DNA of 64,000 nt from Prochlorococcus sp. AG-347-K10 (GCA_003278955.1 QCCB01000004.1:20751-84750); one strand, 5' to 3'; positions 38,070-48,582 are shown, numbered from the stretch's first letter. Numbers and translations: made by a program. The notes: generated by a model from the sequence alone, not told the origin.

Positions 38070-39299
38070 ATGACCAATACTGATTCTGATAATTCTCGTG
38101 AATGGGCTGCACAAGCTTATGCAATTTTAAAAAAACGACAGGCAGAACAAAAGCAGGAATTAGAGAAACAGGCAGAACAAAAGCAGGAATTAGAGAAACA
38201 GGCAGAACAAAAGCAGGAATTGATTGATAGTTCTAATAATGAAAATATTGCTGGACAAACTAAAACTATTGATGACCCTGAATTAGGAGAATTTGATGAT
38301 AATTTTACTTGGTCTGCAATGGTATTAGCTGCTCAAGGAAAAAAAATAAATCAAATATCGATTGATGAAATTGATTGGTTAACTAAATTACGGAGAGGAT
38401 TAGAAGAAACCCGCAAAGGATTTGTTACTGAATTATTGGATAAATTGGGAGATGATCCTCTTACTCCTGAATCTCTTGATGATTTAGAGACTCTATTAAT
38501 CAGAGCTGATGTAGGGATTGATTCAACCGATAAAGTTATAAGTTCTCTTAGAACAAAATTAAACGAAGAAGTCGTGGGTGGAGAAGCAGGAATAAAATTC
38601 TTGAAGAAGGAATTAAAATTAATTATCGATAAACCTATAAAAAATTCGGGCTCCGACCTTTTAGTTCCCCAAAAAGGTAAGTTAAATGTCTGGTTATTAG
38701 TAGGAGTTAATGGTGTTGGTAAAACTACTACCTTAGGAAAATTAGCATATTTGTCATCAAAAAGTAATTATAAAACTTTGATTGCTGCTGCTGATACTTT
38801 TAGAGCGGCTGCAGTAGAACAACTTAAAGTGTGGGGAGATAGAAGTAATGTTGATGTTATATCTAATAAATCAAAAAATGCTGATCCAGCTGCTGTAGTT
38901 TTTGATGCAATTAATTCTGCAAAAAAAAGAAATGTTGATTTATTACTTGTTGATACAGCGGGTAGATTGCAAACAAAAAATAATCTGATGGATGAATTAG
39001 CAAAAATAAAAAAAATTATTGATAAAAAGGTTCCAGATGCAATTGTTGAATCATTATTGGTTTTAGATGCAAGTCAGGGACAAAATGGCTTAAAACAAGC
39101 AAAAAGTTTCGCTAAATCAGCAGATTTAAGTGGAGCAATTATTACTAAATTAGATGGCACTTCTAGAGGAGGTGTCTCTTTGGCTGTATCTGAAGAAGTA
39201 AATTTGCCTATAAGGTTTATTGGAGCTGGAGAAGGTATAAAAGATTTGAGACCATTTAATAGTTATGAATTTGTAGAGGCTATGCTTGCAGATAAATAA
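38070..39299 (+). CDS. ftsY: Signal recognition particle receptor FtsY
   Basis: A 409-residue SRP receptor GTPase that delivers ribosome-nascent chain complexes to the membrane. The NG domain occupies roughly residues 95-409: P-loop GVNGVGKTTTLGKLA, DTFRAAAVEQL, LVDTAGRLQTK, TKLDGTSRGGVS and the C-terminal GEGIKDLRPFNSYEF. The A domain in front is short and polar, and holds 2.8 copies of a 10-residue unit (AEQKQELEKQ) encoded by a perfect 30-base tandem repeat. The repeat number is likely to vary between strains. Confidence 0.96.
   Translation: MTNTDSDNSREWAAQAYAILKKRQAEQKQELEKQAEQKQELEKQAEQKQELIDSSNNENIAGQTKTIDDPELGEFDDNFTWSAMVLAAQGKKINQISIDEIDWLTKLRRGLEETRKGFVTELLDKLGDDPLTPESLDDLETLLIRADVGIDSTDKVISSLRTKLNEEVVGGEAGIKFLKKELKLIIDKPIKNSGSDLLVPQKGKLNVWLLVGVNGVGKTTTLGKLAYLSSKSNYKTLIAAADTFRAAAVEQLKVWGDRSNVDVISNKSKNADPAAVVFDAINSAKKRNVDLLLVDTAGRLQTKNNLMDELAKIKKIIDKKVPDAIVESLLVLDASQGQNGLKQAKSFAKSADLSGAIITKLDGTSRGGVSLAVSEEVNLPIRFIGAGEGIKDLRPFNSYEFVEAMLADK
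38138..38221 (+). repeat. Perfect 30-base tandem repeat within ftsY
   Basis: Unit GGCAGAACAAAAGCAGGAAT plus 10 further bases, repeating with exact 30-base period from 38138 to 38221 (about 2.8 copies, no mismatch seen). The period is a multiple of 3, so copy-number change keeps the ftsY frame. The perfect identity suggests a recent slippage duplication. Confidence 0.95.
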
Positions 39300-39365
39300 A
39301 TATTTAATTAATTTTTTTTAAAAACTTAAATTTATGTTAAAACATACTTATCTAATAGATTTGTT

Positions 39366-40709
39366 TTGACAAATAATCAAAAAGAAAAAATATTTTCGAA
39401 TAAATTTATCCAAAATTTTTTAGAAAATGATCCTAAAGTACCTCAAAAAAATAAATATAAATTTGCAGAAATTGCATCTTCTTTAGCATATTATTTAAAA
39501 TCATTTTCCAACATAAATAAATTACTGGATTATGTATGCTTAATTTTTAAACATATTTTTTCTGAAAATATAATTTTAATTATTCCTTTAAATAACGAGG
39601 GTGGGATATGGAATGAAAATATAAAAATTTCTGTTAATTATAAATATTTAACAATTCAAGGGGAGATTAATAGTTTTTTGGATCAATTTCATTTTTCAAA
39701 AAATTTTAAAATAAAAGAAATTCAAACTTTTGAAAATGCTTTAAAAAATAAATTTAAAGAATATAGAATTGAAACAAAAAAAATAATATCTAGAGGCAAA
39801 TGTAGAGGATTTATTTATATTTTTAGCGAAGATATTGCTAGACAGTCGATTACTGAAGATACTAATTTTAATTTTATTGAAAATTGTTTAGCTATTGGAT
39901 TAGAAAATCACGACTTAATAAAAACAAAGAAAAAGCATGAAAATGTAGATAGAGAAATTTCCACTGGTGCTGAAATTCAATCTCAACTACTACCGGATTA
40001 TTGTCCAATTATCTATGGAGTAGACCTGGCTGCACATTGTAGATCAGCTCTTCAGCTCGGTGGAGATTACTATGATTTTATGTGCTTAAAAACGAATATC
40101 TCAGAAAAAAGAAGAGAAAAAGCAAGATGGGCTTTAGTAATAGGTGATGTTATGGGTAAAGGTATTCCAGCCGGCCTTTTAATGACCATGCTCAGAGGAA
40201 TGCTTCGCGCAGAAGTTCTAACAGGTTTACCTCCAGATAGAATTTTGCATGATTTAAATCAACTAGCAATAAATGATTTAGATCAGTCTCATAGATTTGT
40301 GACATTATTTTATTCAGATTATGATCCTAGAACTAGAAAATTGAGATTTGCTAATGCAGCACATAATCCGCCTTTGCTTTGGAAAAGTTCAGATCAAAAA
40401 ATTATAAAATTAGATGCGGAAGGATTTGTGCTTGGACTACAAAAAGATGCTGAATATCATTGTCGTGAAATCAAGCTGAATGAAGATGATTTAATTCTTT
40501 ATTATACTGATGGAGTAATTGATACTTCAAACTCTTTAGGTGAAAGATTTGATGAAGAAAGGTTAATTAAAATTCTTACAAAATTGTGCAAGCAATCTTA
40601 TACATCTCAAGAAATCTTAAATAAAATATTTAAAAAATTAGATGACTTTACAGGACAAAATAGAAATTTGGAAGACGATGCATCGATGGTCATTTTTCAA
40701 GTGAAATAG
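39366..40709 (+). CDS. PP2C/SpoIIE-type serine phosphatase (RsbU-like)
   Basis: A 447-residue protein. The C-terminal ~240 residues are a SpoIIE phosphatase domain: LGGDYYDF, IGDVMGKGIPAGLLMTMLRG, NAAHNPPLLW, LILYYTDGVIDTSNSLGERF and the final DDASMVIFQV carry the metal-binding Asp residues. The N-terminal ~190 residues may be a GAF-like sensor but show no clear ligand motif. RsbU-type phosphatases control anti-sigma partner switching or similar relays; no anti-sigma or antagonist gene is adjacent. The start TTG 39366 is uncertain. Same strand as ftsY and argH. Confidence 0.88.
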   Translation: MTNNQKEKIFSNKFIQNFLENDPKVPQKNKYKFAEIASSLAYYLKSFSNINKLLDYVCLIFKHIFSENIILIIPLNNEGGIWNENIKISVNYKYLTIQGEINSFLDQFHFSKNFKIKEIQTFENALKNKFKEYRIETKKIISRGKCRGFIYIFSEDIARQSITEDTNFNFIENCLAIGLENHDLIKTKKKHENVDREISTGAEIQSQLLPDYCPIIYGVDLAAHCRSALQLGGDYYDFMCLKTNISEKRREKARWALVIGDVMGKGIPAGLLMTMLRGMLRAEVLTGLPPDRILHDLNQLAINDLDQSHRFVTLFYSDYDPRTRKLRFANAAHNPPLLWKSSDQKIIKLDAEGFVLGLQKDAEYHCREIKLNEDDLILYYTDGVIDTSNSLGERFDEERLIKILTKLCKQSYTSQEILNKIFKKLDDFTGQNRNLEDDASMVIFQVK

Positions 40710-40771
40710 ATATTTTTTGTCACCTATATAAAAAAATGCTTTATTAGAGATATCTCAAGTCAAGAATTCAT

Positions 40772-42145
40772 ATGTCAAAAGTTTGGAGTAAAAGGTTTGA
40801 TACTTCTCTTAACCCTTTTATTGAAAAGTTTAATGCCTCAATTGGTTTTGATAAAAAACTTATTTTAGAAGATTTAGATTGCTCAATTGCTCATGCCAAA
40901 ATGCTTGGTAAAACAAAAGTTTTATCTTCTTCTGAAGCTTTGCAAATTATTAATGGTCTAGAGTTAATAAAAGTTGAGTATTTGCAGGGTAAATTTTTCC
41001 CTGGTCCACCTTCTGAAGATATTCATTATTGTATAGAAGAAAAGCTGATAAGTTTAATTGGTGAAACTGGGAAAAAATTACACACAGGTAGAAGTAGAAA
41101 TGATCAAGTCGGTACAGATATAAGATTGTGGCTAAGAAAAGAGATTGACAATATTGAAATTTTAATAACCGATTTGCAAAAATCTTTCTTAAATCTTGCG
41201 AAATCCCATATTTATACCTTAATTCCTGGATATACCCACATGCAAAGAGCTCAACCATTATCTTTGGCTCATCATTTATTGGCGTACATAGAAATGCTTC
41301 AAAGAGACCGTGAAAGGTATAAAGAAGTACGCTCAAGAGTTAATATCTCTCCGTTAGGAGCTGCGGCATTAGCTGGAACAAAAATAAAAATAGATAGGCA
41401 CTTTACAGCTGCAGAATTGGGATTTAAAAAGATTTATAAAAACAGTATTGATGCAGTAAGTGATAGAGATTTTTGTATAGAATTTGTTTCCGCATCTGCT
41501 TTATTGATGTCTCATTTAAGTAAAATTTCAGAGGAAATAATTTTATGGGTAACTGATGAATTTTCTTTTGCAAAATTAACAGATAAATGTGCCACAGGAA
41601 GTAGCTTAATGCCCCAGAAAAAAAATCCTGACGTTCCAGAATTGATAAGAGGTAAGACAGGAAGAGTGTACGGACATCTCCAGGCATTGTTAACGATGGT
41701 CAAAGGAGTACCACTTTCTTATAATAAGGATTTTCAAGAAGATAAAGAGCCAATATTTGATACTGCAGAAACAATATCTTTATGTATTGAAGCAATGACT
41801 ATTTTAATTAATGAGGGCATTGAATTTGATATTAAAAATTTATCTGATTCTGTAGAAAACGACTTTTCTAATGCTACTGATTTGGCAGATTATTTAGTTA
41901 ATAAAGATGTTCCTTTTAGAACCGCCTATCAAGTTGTTGGTCAAATGGTTAAATATTGCATAGAGAGAAAAATATTATTTAAAAATCTCAAAATTGAAGA
42001 ATTTAAAAAATTTCATCCAGAATTTGAAGAGGATGTTTTTGTGGATCTTAAACCTCTTAATGTCGTTAAATCAAGAAATAGTGAGGGTGGCACAGGTTTT
42101 GTTCAGGTAGAAAAAGAGGTAAATGATTGGCAAAAAAGATTGTGA
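40772..42145 (+). CDS. argH: Argininosuccinate lyase
   Basis: A 457-residue enzyme of the last step of arginine synthesis, splitting argininosuccinate to arginine and fumarate. The fumarase/aspartase superfamily signature [12 protein letters not shown], which includes the catalytic Ser loop, lies around residue 278. Other blocks: [38 protein letters not shown] and [16 protein letters not shown]. Length is normal. Its substrate comes from ArgG (13.2-14.4 kb). ATG 40772, 62 bases after the RsbU-like gene. Confidence 0.97.
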   Translation: MSKVWSKRFDTSLNPFIEKFNASIGFDKKLILEDLDCSIAHAKMLGKTKVLSSSEALQIINGLELIKVEYLQGKFFPGPPSEDIHYCIEEKLISLIGETGKKLHTGRSRNDQVGTDIRLWLRKEIDNIEILITDLQKSFLNLAKSHIYTLIPGYTHMQRAQPLSLAHHLLAYIEMLQRDRERYKEVRSRVNISPLGAAALAGTKIKIDRHFTAAELGFKKIYKNSIDAVSDRDFCIEFVSASALLMSHLSKISEEIILWVTDEFSFAKLTDKCATGSSLMPQKKNPDVPELIRGKTGRVYGHLQALLTMVKGVPLSYNKDFQEDKEPIFDTAETISLCIEAMTILINEGIEFDIKNLSDSVENDFSNATDLADYLVNKDVPFRTAYQVVGQMVKYCIERKILFKNLKIEEFKKFHPEFEEDVFVDLKPLNVVKSRNSEGGTGFVQVEKEVNDWQKRL

Positions 42146-42263
42146 CTTTGAATCTCAATTAATTTTCTACAACAAGGGTATGCTTTGAAGTAGAATAATA
42201 AAGCAAAGTTATGAGACTACACATTGTAGTTTTTTTATAAGGTTAATTTTTGTTGAGTTTAAA
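42146..42263 (+). promoter_or_regulatory. argH-RRM gene intergenic region with weak hairpin
   Basis: 118 bases between argH and the RNA-binding protein gene. A 6-base-pair stem ACTACA/TGTAGT with a 3-base loop lies at 42216-42230 and is followed by a T-run (listed separately). In other cyanobacteria such leaders of RRM genes are cold-regulated; nothing in the sequence proves it here. Confidence 0.45.
42216..42236 (+). terminator. Possible rho-independent terminator after argH
   Basis: Stem ACTACA (42216-42221), loop CAT, stem TGTAGT (42225-42230), then a run of T to 42236. The stem is short and mostly A-T, so a weak terminator at best. It lies 71 bases past the argH stop and 28 before the RRM gene. 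Confidence 0.35.
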
Positions 42264-42743
42264 GTGAGTATTTTTGTTGGCAATTTGCCGTTCCGCGCAG
42301 AGCGTGAAGATGTGATACAGTTATTTGCCCCTTTTGGAGAGGTTTTGAATTGTTCTCTTCCCTTGGAGAGGGATACTGGAAGGAAAAGAGGATTCGCATT
42401 TGTTGAAATGGCAGATGAAGCGATTGAGTCAAAAGCTATTGATGGTTTGCAAGGTGCGGAACTTATGGGTAGACCATTAAGAATTAATAAAGCTGAGCCT
42501 AGAGGTTCTAGTGGATCTCGTAGAGGAGGAAGAGGCGGCAATAATGGTGGCTACGGCGGCGGTGGCTACGGTGGTGGCAATAATGGATCTAATAGCTCCA
42601 ACGCTAATAAATCTTCTGGAGCAGAAGGTTGGGAAGACAGAAGTTATGGAAATTCTCCTGATAACTCTGAATATGAAAATGGTAGGAGTAGAAGAAAAAG
42701 GGGAGTGTCCAATGAGAGCAATGCTTCAAACGAGACAAACTAG
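42264..42743 (+). CDS. rbp: Single-RRM, glycine-rich RNA-binding protein
   Basis: A 159-residue protein starting with GTG at 42264; a stop in frame just upstream excludes an earlier start. One RRM at residues 2-77 has RNP2 IFVGNL (3-8) and RNP1 KRGFAFVE (41-48). A Gly/Arg/Asn-rich linker (about 82-110: RRGGRGGNNGGYGGGGYGGG) and a Ser/Asn/Arg tail follow. This is the cyanobacterial Rbp type, cold-induced in several species and implicated in mRNA localisation. The linker raises the local G+C well above the surroundings. The stop overlaps the convergent dus gene by 4 bases. Confidence 0.93.
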   Translation: MSIFVGNLPFRAEREDVIQLFAPFGEVLNCSLPLERDTGRKRGFAFVEMADEAIESKAIDGLQGAELMGRPLRINKAEPRGSSGSRRGGRGGNNGGYGGGGYGGGNNGSNSSNANKSSGAEGWEDRSYGNSPDNSEYENGRSRRKRGVSNESNASNETN

Positions 42744-43744
42744 TAACCCATTTCTTCAAGCGCTGTTGTTAATTTAAATAGATATTCAATATTTAATTCT
42801 TTTTTTATAGATTTATTTGAAATTTGATTTCTCCAAATTTTAGCTTTTGGTATGCCTTCAACTAGATTTATAAGATGTTTACAAATATCCCAAGATTTTC
42901 CTCCATTTCTTAAATGTGCATCTATGTATGGAATTAATGAGAAAATAATATTTGAAGCAGATTTGGGTTTTTTATTAATTCCGTAAATCCTTTGATCAAT
43001 TTCAGACCACCTTAAGGGATGTTTATAAATTGACCGTCCAATCATGACTCCATCAAAATAATTCAAGGCTTTTAATGATTCATCGATATTTGTCAAACCC
43101 CCATTGATTTCTATTAATAATTCTGGATTTGATTTTTTCAATTTTTTTACTACATTATAATTTAGTGGCGGTATCGTCCTATTTTGTTTTGGATTTAGAC
43201 CATTTAGTATGGCTTTCCTTGCATGAACTGTAAATCTGTCTGCACCAGCATTTGCGATAATTCTTACGAAATTATTCAAATTAACGAAACTATCATTATT
43301 GTCTACACCGATTCTGTGTTTGATCGTTACTGGTAAGTTGCAATTATTTTTTAAGGATTCTATACATTTTGCTACTTTTTCAGGCTCTTTCATAAGGGAA
43401 GCGCCAAAATTTCCAGAACAGACCCTTGGACTTGGACAACCAACATTAAAGTTTATTTCGTCATAACCCCAATCCTGTGCCATTTGGGCTGCCTCTTTAA
43501 GGATATTAGGATCGTCCCCACCAAACTGAATCGATATCGGGTGTTCCTCATCATTAAAATCTAGAAAAATTTCTTTTTTTTTCGTATAAACTAAACTCTG
43601 GGCCACAATCATTTCCGTATACAATAGAGCTTCAGAACTAATTTTTCTCATTATCATTCTGAAGTGTTTATCAGTACAATCCATCATTGGAGCAATACTT
43701 AATTTATGAATATTTTTAATAGAATTGGTTTGAATAAAATTCAT
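42740..43744 (-). CDS. dusA: tRNA-dihydrouridine synthase, DusA-type
   Basis: A 334-residue FMN enzyme that reduces uridines of the tRNA D-loop. The N-terminus has SIAPMMDCTDKHFRMIMRK; the catalytic Cys is residue 103, in FNVGCPSPRV. FGASLMKEP, VTIKHRIGVD and a C-terminal helical tRNA-binding part follow (HLINLVEGIPKAKIWRNQIS). DusA-type features are DNNDSFVNLNNFVRI and FTVHARKAILNGLNPKQNR. Length is normal. It is divergent from msrB with 22 bases between them. Confidence 0.93.
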   Translation of the reverse strand: MNFIQTNSIKNIHKLSIAPMMDCTDKHFRMIMRKISSEALLYTEMIVAQSLVYTKKKEIFLDFNDEEHPISIQFGGDDPNILKEAAQMAQDWGYDEINFNVGCPSPRVCSGNFGASLMKEPEKVAKCIESLKNNCNLPVTIKHRIGVDNNDSFVNLNNFVRIIANAGADRFTVHARKAILNGLNPKQNRTIPPLNYNVVKKLKKSNPELLIEINGGLTNIDESLKALNYFDGVMIGRSIYKHPLRWSEIDQRIYGINKKPKSASNIIFSLIPYIDAHLRNGGKSWDICKHLINLVEGIPKAKIWRNQISNKSIKKELNIEYLFKLTTALEEMGY

Positions 43745-43766
43745 TACTTTTTTGTGATTTAAATAT

Positions 43767-44261
43767 ATGAATCAATTTCTAACAAGAAGAACTTTTATTC
43801 TAATTCCTACCATGTCAATCTTAAAAATAATCTTTAATCCCGTCCAAGTATTAGCATCTTCACTAGCTTCTAAAGGAGAGTGGAATTTCTCAAAAGACGA
43901 ATGGAAAGCAAGGCTTAGTCCAGAATCTTATTATATTTTGAGAGAGGAAGGGACTGAAAGAGCTTTTAGCAGCCTGTTAAATAATGAGAAAAGAAAAGGG
44001 ATTTTTCACTGTGCAGGATGCGATTTGCCGCTTTTTTCCTCAGATAAAAAGTATGATAGTGGTACAGGGTGGCCAAGCTTTTGGGATTCAATTCAAGGAT
44101 CAGTAGAAACAAAAGTTGATTTCAAGTTAATTGTCCCTAGAACCGAATATCATTGCTCTAGATGTGGAGGTCATCAAGGACATGTCTTCAATGATGGACC
44201 ACTTCCAACTGGCAAAAGATACTGCAACAATGGATTAGCATTAAGGTTTGTTCCTAATTAA
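43767..44261 (+). CDS. msrB: Peptide-methionine (R)-S-oxide reductase, with N-terminal export or anchor segment
   Basis: A 164-residue MsrB that repairs oxidised methionine. The zinc-site Cys residues are 82, 85, 130 and 133 (CAGCD and CSRCGG) and the catalytic Cys is 153 (RYCNNG). [10 protein letters not shown] and GHVFNDGP are family blocks. About 35 residues precede the domain and include a twin Arg at 7-8 (TRRTFIL) and a hydrophobic run, suggesting Tat-type export or a membrane anchor. A lumen location is inferred, since no cleavage test can be done here. Confidence 0.93.
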   Translation: MNQFLTRRTFILIPTMSILKIIFNPVQVLASSLASKGEWNFSKDEWKARLSPESYYILREEGTERAFSSLLNNEKRKGIFHCAGCDLPLFSSDKKYDSGTGWPSFWDSIQGSVETKVDFKLIVPRTEYHCSRCGGHQGHVFNDGPLPTGKRYCNNGLALRFVPN

Positions 44262-44335
44262 ATATTTGTGCGGCCTTCCGCAACTTGTTTTGTGCCTCAC
44301 TTTATTGGAAAATAGTTTTATTAAAATTTAGAAAA

Positions 44336-45055
44336 ATGATTGAAAATCAATCAGACAATATTGATAATAAAGAAAATGATGATTCTAACCAGGACAATAC
44401 TCCTGAAGATATATCATCTACCCAAAATTCAACTACTGAAAATGATGAATTATCTTCTCAAAAAATAGAAGAAATAAATACTGAAGAATTAAAAAATACT
44501 ATTACAAATAATGATGCAAGGTTAGAGCAATTAGAAAAAGAGCATGAAACGTTAAAAAATCAATATGTAAGGATTTCAGCAGATTTTGACAATTTTAGAA
44601 AAAGGCAGTCTAGGGATCAGGACGATTTAAAAATTCAACTCGTTTCAAAGGCTTTAACTGCAATACTTCCTATTGTTGATAATTTTGAGAGAGCAAGACA
44701 ACAACTTAAACCAGAAAGTGAAGAAGCTCAAGCTCTTCATAGAAGTTATCAGGGATTGTATAAACAATTGGTAGAAGTTTTAAAACAACAGGGAGTGTCG
44801 CCCATGAGAGTTGTTGGTCAGCAATTTGATCCAAACTTGCATGAAGCTGTTTTAAGAGAACCTAGTGAAGAGTTTGAAGAGGATATTATTATTGAAGAAT
44901 TGCAGCGAGGATATCATCTAGAAGGAAAGATTTTGAGACATGCATTGGTTAAGGTTTCTATGGGACCCGGTAAACAAAATTCACAACAAGAAGTAGAAAA
45001 GGATACAGTTGAAGTGGATGTCGATTCAGAGGTGAATTCTTCTGAGGATGAATAA
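44336..45055 (+). CDS. grpE: Nucleotide exchange factor GrpE
   Basis: A 239-residue GrpE that exchanges ADP on DnaK. The N-terminal ~75 residues are acidic and disordered (Asp, Asn, Glu, Ser). A coiled-coil (about 80-115) and the head domain follow, with [51 protein letters not shown] and [11 protein letters not shown]. The frame is open to an earlier ATG at 44285, but the 17 extra residues are unlike GrpE, so ATG 44336 is preferred. Followed 29 bases later by dnaJ. Confidence 0.95.
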   Translation: MIENQSDNIDNKENDDSNQDNTPEDISSTQNSTTENDELSSQKIEEINTEELKNTITNNDARLEQLEKEHETLKNQYVRISADFDNFRKRQSRDQDDLKIQLVSKALTAILPIVDNFERARQQLKPESEEAQALHRSYQGLYKQLVEVLKQQGVSPMRVVGQQFDPNLHEAVLREPSEEFEEDIIIEELQRGYHLEGKILRHALVKVSMGPGKQNSQQEVEKDTVEVDVDSEVNSSEDE

Positions 45056-45084
45056 ATTCTAAATTTTTATTTGAGCATTATCTA

Positions 45085-46218
45085 ATGGCTGATTTTTACC
45101 AAATACTTGGAGTTTCAAGAGATGCTGATGCCGATACCTTAAAAAGGGCTTACAGAAAATTAGCAAGACAATATCATCCTGATGTTAATAAAGATCCTGG
45201 AGCTGAAGATAAATTTAAAGAAATTGGTAAGGCTTATGAGGCATTAGCTGATCCTCAAACAAGAGCTAGATATGATCAGTTTGGTGAGGCTGGCCTTGGA
45301 GGTGCGGCTGGAATGCCTGATATGGGTGATATGGGTGATATGGGTGGCTTTGCAGATTTATTTGAAACTTTTTTTAATGGCTTTGGTGGACAAAATCCCC
45401 AGGGAGGAAGAACTCAAAGAAGAGGCCCGCAACAAGGCGATGATTTAAGGTATGACCTTAATGTTGACTTTAAAGATGCAATATTTGGCCAACAAAGAGA
45501 AATAAAAATTCCTCATCTTGAAACATGTGAAGTTTGTAGGGGAACAGGTGCTAAAGCAGGAACTGGACCTAAAACTTGTTCAACCTGTGGGGGCAGTGGA
45601 CAAGTTAGAAGAGCTACGAGAACACCTTTTGGTAATTTTACACAAGTAGCTGAATGTCCTTCATGCAATGGAGCTGGTCAGATAATTGCAGATCCATGTG
45701 TAAGTTGTGGCGGTAATGGAGTAAAGCAAGTAAGAAAAAAATTAAGAATTAATATTCCTGCGGGAGTTGATACTGGTACTAAATTAAGAGTTTCCAGAGA
45801 AGGAAATGTTGGTTTGAAAGGGGGTCCGCCTGGAGATCTTTATGTTTTTATCAAGGTTAAGAATGATCCAAAACTTAAAAGAGATGGTGTGACTATTTAC
45901 TCAGAGATAGATGTGAGTTATTTACAGGCTATTTTAGGTGATACTGTTGAAATTACTACAGTTGATGGAAATGTTAATTTAAAAATCCCAAGTGGTACCC
46001 AGCCAAATACAACTCTTTCACTTGAGAATAAAGGTGTACCTAGACTTGGCAACCCGGTTGCCAGAGGAAATCATGAAGTTTTAGTAAAGGTAAAATTGCC
46101 AACTCGTATAACTGACGAAGAACGAAAGCTATTAGAGGGTTTAGCTTCTCAATATTCAGATAAAAATATTAATTCCAGTAGTGGACTTTTTAGTAAATTA
46201 TTTGGTAAAGAATCCTAA
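45085..46218 (+). CDS. dnaJ: Chaperone protein DnaJ (Hsp40)
   Basis: A 377-residue type I J-protein that stimulates DnaK. The J domain (1-70) has HPD at 31-33. A Gly/Phe region includes the repeated GDMGDMGG stretch near residue 77. The zinc domain shows four CxxCxGxG repeats ([32 protein letters not shown]). The substrate-binding domain follows to the end. grpE lies upstream and the TusA-like gene overlaps its stop by one base. Partner dnaK is encoded separately at 9.8-11.7 kb. Confidence 0.97.
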   Translation: MADFYQILGVSRDADADTLKRAYRKLARQYHPDVNKDPGAEDKFKEIGKAYEALADPQTRARYDQFGEAGLGGAAGMPDMGDMGDMGGFADLFETFFNGFGGQNPQGGRTQRRGPQQGDDLRYDLNVDFKDAIFGQQREIKIPHLETCEVCRGTGAKAGTGPKTCSTCGGSGQVRRATRTPFGNFTQVAECPSCNGAGQIIADPCVSCGGNGVKQVRKKLRINIPAGVDTGTKLRVSREGNVGLKGGPPGDLYVFIKVKNDPKLKRDGVTIYSEIDVSYLQAILGDTVEITTVDGNVNLKIPSGTQPNTTLSLENKGVPRLGNPVARGNHEVLVKVKLPTRITDEERKLLEGLASQYSDKNINSSSGLFSKLFGKES

Positions 46219-46448
46219 TGACTTCTTTAAAGCATTTGGATCTCAAATCTGTTCCATGTCCTCTAAATGTTGTCAAAATCAAATTAGCTTTGGAGAAGTT
46301 ATCTAAAAACGAACACCTTATAGTTGAACTAGATAAAGGTGAACCAGAAGAAATGGTATTAAACAACTTAAAAGAGATGGGGTTTTTGTTTAAACAAATT
46401 AAAGAAAATGAAAAATTTATAAAAATAAAAATATTGAATGAAAATTAG
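46218..46448 (+). CDS. TusA/SirA-family sulfur carrier-like protein
   Basis: A 76-residue protein of the TusA fold. The persulfide-accepting Cys is residue 14, in VPCPLNVVKIKLALEKL. The canonical CPxP motif is CPLN here, a variant common in cyanobacterial members. The start ATG shares one base with the dnaJ stop (TAATG), and the last 11 bases overlap the rsgA start, so translation is likely coupled through dnaJ-tusA-rsgA. TusA proteins relay sulfur for tRNA thiolation or other pathways; the target here is unknown. Confidence 0.88.
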   Translation: MTSLKHLDLKSVPCPLNVVKIKLALEKLSKNEHLIVELDKGEPEEMVLNNLKEMGFLFKQIKENEKFIKIKILNEN

Positions 46449-47355
46449 TAATAAATATTTAGGTTTAGTTACGAAAAAATTTAATGATTTTGTTTTAGTT
46501 GACTTAAAAAATCCAGAAAACTCTGGAAATAGCGAGAAATTTTTATGTAAGGTGAGGAAGTCTATAAATTTTAAAAATCAATTAATTTATGTTGGAGATG
46601 AAGTAGTAATTGAAAATATTGATTTAAAAAGCAAACGCGCAGTAATAACGAGGCTTAAAAAAAGAAAAAATTTATTAGTTAGACCCTCAGTTGCGAATAT
46701 TTCTAATGTATACATTACTTTTTCTGTTGAAGAGCCAGCATTAAATTTATCTCAAGTTAATAGGTTTTTGATATCGGCAGAATCTATGGGTGTTGATGTG
46801 TCATTAGTTTTGACAAAATGTGATTTAATTTCTGATACAACAAGATCTTCATTAATAGATAAATTTGAGAAATGGGGTTATAAAGCAATAACTTTAAATT
46901 TAGATAAATCCGATGACTTTCATAATTTATTAGTTGAGTTAAAGCAAAAAGAGTGTTCAATATTTATGGGCCCATCGGGTGTTGGCAAAACTACTTTGCT
47001 TAACATGATAATTCCAGGTCTTCAAAATAGTACTGCTCCAGTTTCCAATAAAATTAAGAGAGGTAAAAATACTACGCGAAATGTTGAGTTATTTTCTATA
47101 TCAAATCAAAGTTACATTGCAGATACTCCAGGTTTTAATATGCAACCCCTAGAGATTAATATTAGCTTGTTGCCAAATCTTTATCCAGAAATATACAAAC
47201 AGGTAATCGATGATGAAATTAAGTGTAAATTTCGTAATTGCTTACATTTGGACGATGAGGGCTGTAATTTAAATAAATCCTTCGAAAGATATTCTTTTTA
47301 TAAAGAAATGATTGAGTCTTCTAAGAGTCACTATTATCAAAACCAGGAAGATTAA
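46438..47355 (+). CDS. rsgA: Ribosome small-subunit GTPase RsgA (YjeQ)
   Basis: A 305-residue circularly permuted GTPase of late 30S assembly. An N-terminal OB domain (about 1-75) precedes the permuted G domain: TKCDL (G4, 126-130), then P-loop GPSGVGKT at 178-185, then TRNVELF and ADTPGF. The C-terminal zinc motif is [14 protein letters not shown]. Length is normal. It overlaps the TusA-like gene at the 5' end by 11 bases and the convergent ybaB-like gene at the 3' end by 35 bases. Confidence 0.96.
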   Translation: MKISNKYLGLVTKKFNDFVLVDLKNPENSGNSEKFLCKVRKSINFKNQLIYVGDEVVIENIDLKSKRAVITRLKKRKNLLVRPSVANISNVYITFSVEEPALNLSQVNRFLISAESMGVDVSLVLTKCDLISDTTRSSLIDKFEKWGYKAITLNLDKSDDFHNLLVELKQKECSIFMGPSGVGKTTLLNMIIPGLQNSTAPVSNKIKRGKNTTRNVELFSISNQSYIADTPGFNMQPLEINISLLPNLYPEIYKQVIDDEIKCKFRNCLHLDDEGCNLNKSFERYSFYKEMIESSKSHYYQNQED

Positions 47356-47671
47356 GATTTAGTCCACCAGTCAAATCATTCATTCTTTCTTTCATAGTTG
47401 TAGTTGATAATTCATGAGCTTTTTGAATAGCTTGTAAAATGTTCTGCTCTATTTTTTCCTTATTTGCGTTTAAAATATTTTCTTGTACTTCTACCTTTAA
47501 GGGAAGTTGGTTTCCACTTATCCATACTTTTATCATTTCATCATCACTTTTTCCTTCAATCTCCATATTTTCAAGTTCATCTTGTAATTTTTGCGCATCT
47601 TGCTGAATTTGTTTAGCTTTTTTAAAAGCTTCTGTAAGTTGTCCAAAGTTAGGAAGTCCAAAACCCGCCAT
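47321..47671 (-). CDS. YbaB/EbfC nucleoid-associated protein
   Basis: A 116-residue, helix-rich protein that starts [21 protein letters not shown] and has the YbaB core ([19 protein letters not shown], then [14 protein letters not shown] and the dimer helix with [10 protein letters not shown]). Family members bind DNA as a dimer and affect nucleoid structure. It lies 17 bases downstream of murB on the same strand and its 3' end overlaps rsgA by 35 bases. ATG at 47671. Confidence 0.93.
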   Translation of the reverse strand: MAGFGLPNFGQLTEAFKKAKQIQQDAQKLQDELENMEIEGKSDDEMIKVWISGNQLPLKVEVQENILNANKEKIEQNILQAIQKAHELSTTTMKERMNDLTGGLNLNLPGFDNSDS

Positions 47672-47688
47672 TGTGTAAAAAAGTTTCT

Positions 47689-48582
47689 TTAATTAGGATA
47701 GTCAAAACCAATCATTCTTACTTCAGGTTGCAAAAAAATTCCTTTGTTTTGTAGTACTTTTTGTTGAATTACTGTTATTAATTTATAAATATCTTTTGAA
47801 CTTGCTGAAGAAGTGTTAATTATAAAATTTGAATGTATTGTAGAAATTTCAGCATCGCCAATTTTAAATCCTTTTAAACCCATTTCATCAATTAATTTTG
47901 CTGCATAATTATTTGCAGGATTTTTAAATACACTCCCAAAACTTGGTTGATGATATGGCTGTGTTTCTTTTTTTAATTTAAGGTTATTTTTAGTTGTTTG
48001 CATTAATTGTTCTAGATTGCCATTAGGCTCAAAATGTAGTCTTGCACTAATAATTGTTAAATCATTTTTTTGAAAAGAGCTAAATCTATACTCAAAATTG
48101 ATATCCTTTTTTTCAATTTCAAGCTTTTCATGAGTTTTATTATTTATAACTTTTACGGAAATAAGATTTTTTGCTAGCGATAAATTACCTGTGCCAGCAT
48201 TCATATAAATTGCTCCTCCCAATGTTCCTGGAATTCCGACAGCCCATTCCCCTCCTTGTAATCCATTTTTAGCAAGAGAATTAGATAATGATGGGAGCAT
48301 TACACCTGCTTCCGCTTCAACAATTCCTGAATATGGCTCTATCTTTAATGATTTTAATTTTTTTGTACATACAACTAAGCCTTTTATGAAAATATTATTT
48401 ATTAAAAGATTTGAACCTGCGCCAATTATTTGACATTTTTGTTTGTTTAAATTAGCCCATTCTATTAGATATGAAAATTCTTCAATGCTTCTTGGCTCAG
48501 CAAAATATTCAGCTACTCCTCCCACTTTTATAGTTGTATAACTACTTAAATCACACTTTTTAGAAAAAATCTTTTTATTCAT
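47689..48582 (-). CDS. murB: UDP-N-acetylenolpyruvoylglucosamine reductase
   Basis: A 297-residue flavoenzyme that reduces UDP-GlcNAc-enolpyruvate to UDP-MurNAc. FAD-binding motifs: [11 protein letters not shown] around residue 58 and [15 protein letters not shown] around 115. The conserved active site of the type II enzyme is at [11 protein letters not shown] and near the C-terminal QPEVRMIG. Length fits type II MurB. murC is 7 bases upstream on the same strand, so the cell-wall genes murC-murB are one operon with ybaB behind. Confidence 0.95.
   Translation of the reverse strand: MNKKIFSKKCDLSSYTTIKVGGVAEYFAEPRSIEEFSYLIEWANLNKQKCQIIGAGSNLLINNIFIKGLVVCTKKLKSLKIEPYSGIVEAEAGVMLPSLSNSLAKNGLQGGEWAVGIPGTLGGAIYMNAGTGNLSLAKNLISVKVINNKTHEKLEIEKKDINFEYRFSSFQKNDLTIISARLHFEPNGNLEQLMQTTKNNLKLKKETQPYHQPSFGSVFKNPANNYAAKLIDEMGLKGFKIGDAEISTIHSNFIINTSSASSKDIYKLITVIQQKVLQNKGIFLQPEVRMIGFDYPN

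Noticed and set aside
40950-41336. Antisense ORF of 128 codons within argH
   Set aside because: Lies wholly inside conserved argH and shows no protein features.
42209-42541. Antisense ORF of 110 codons over the RRM gene
   Set aside because: Proline-rich reading is the complement of the Gly-rich linker and RRM; not a real gene.
44285-44335. Longer GrpE start
   Set aside because: The added residues are hydrophobic and unlike GrpE; ATG 44336 starts the acidic family-type N-terminus.
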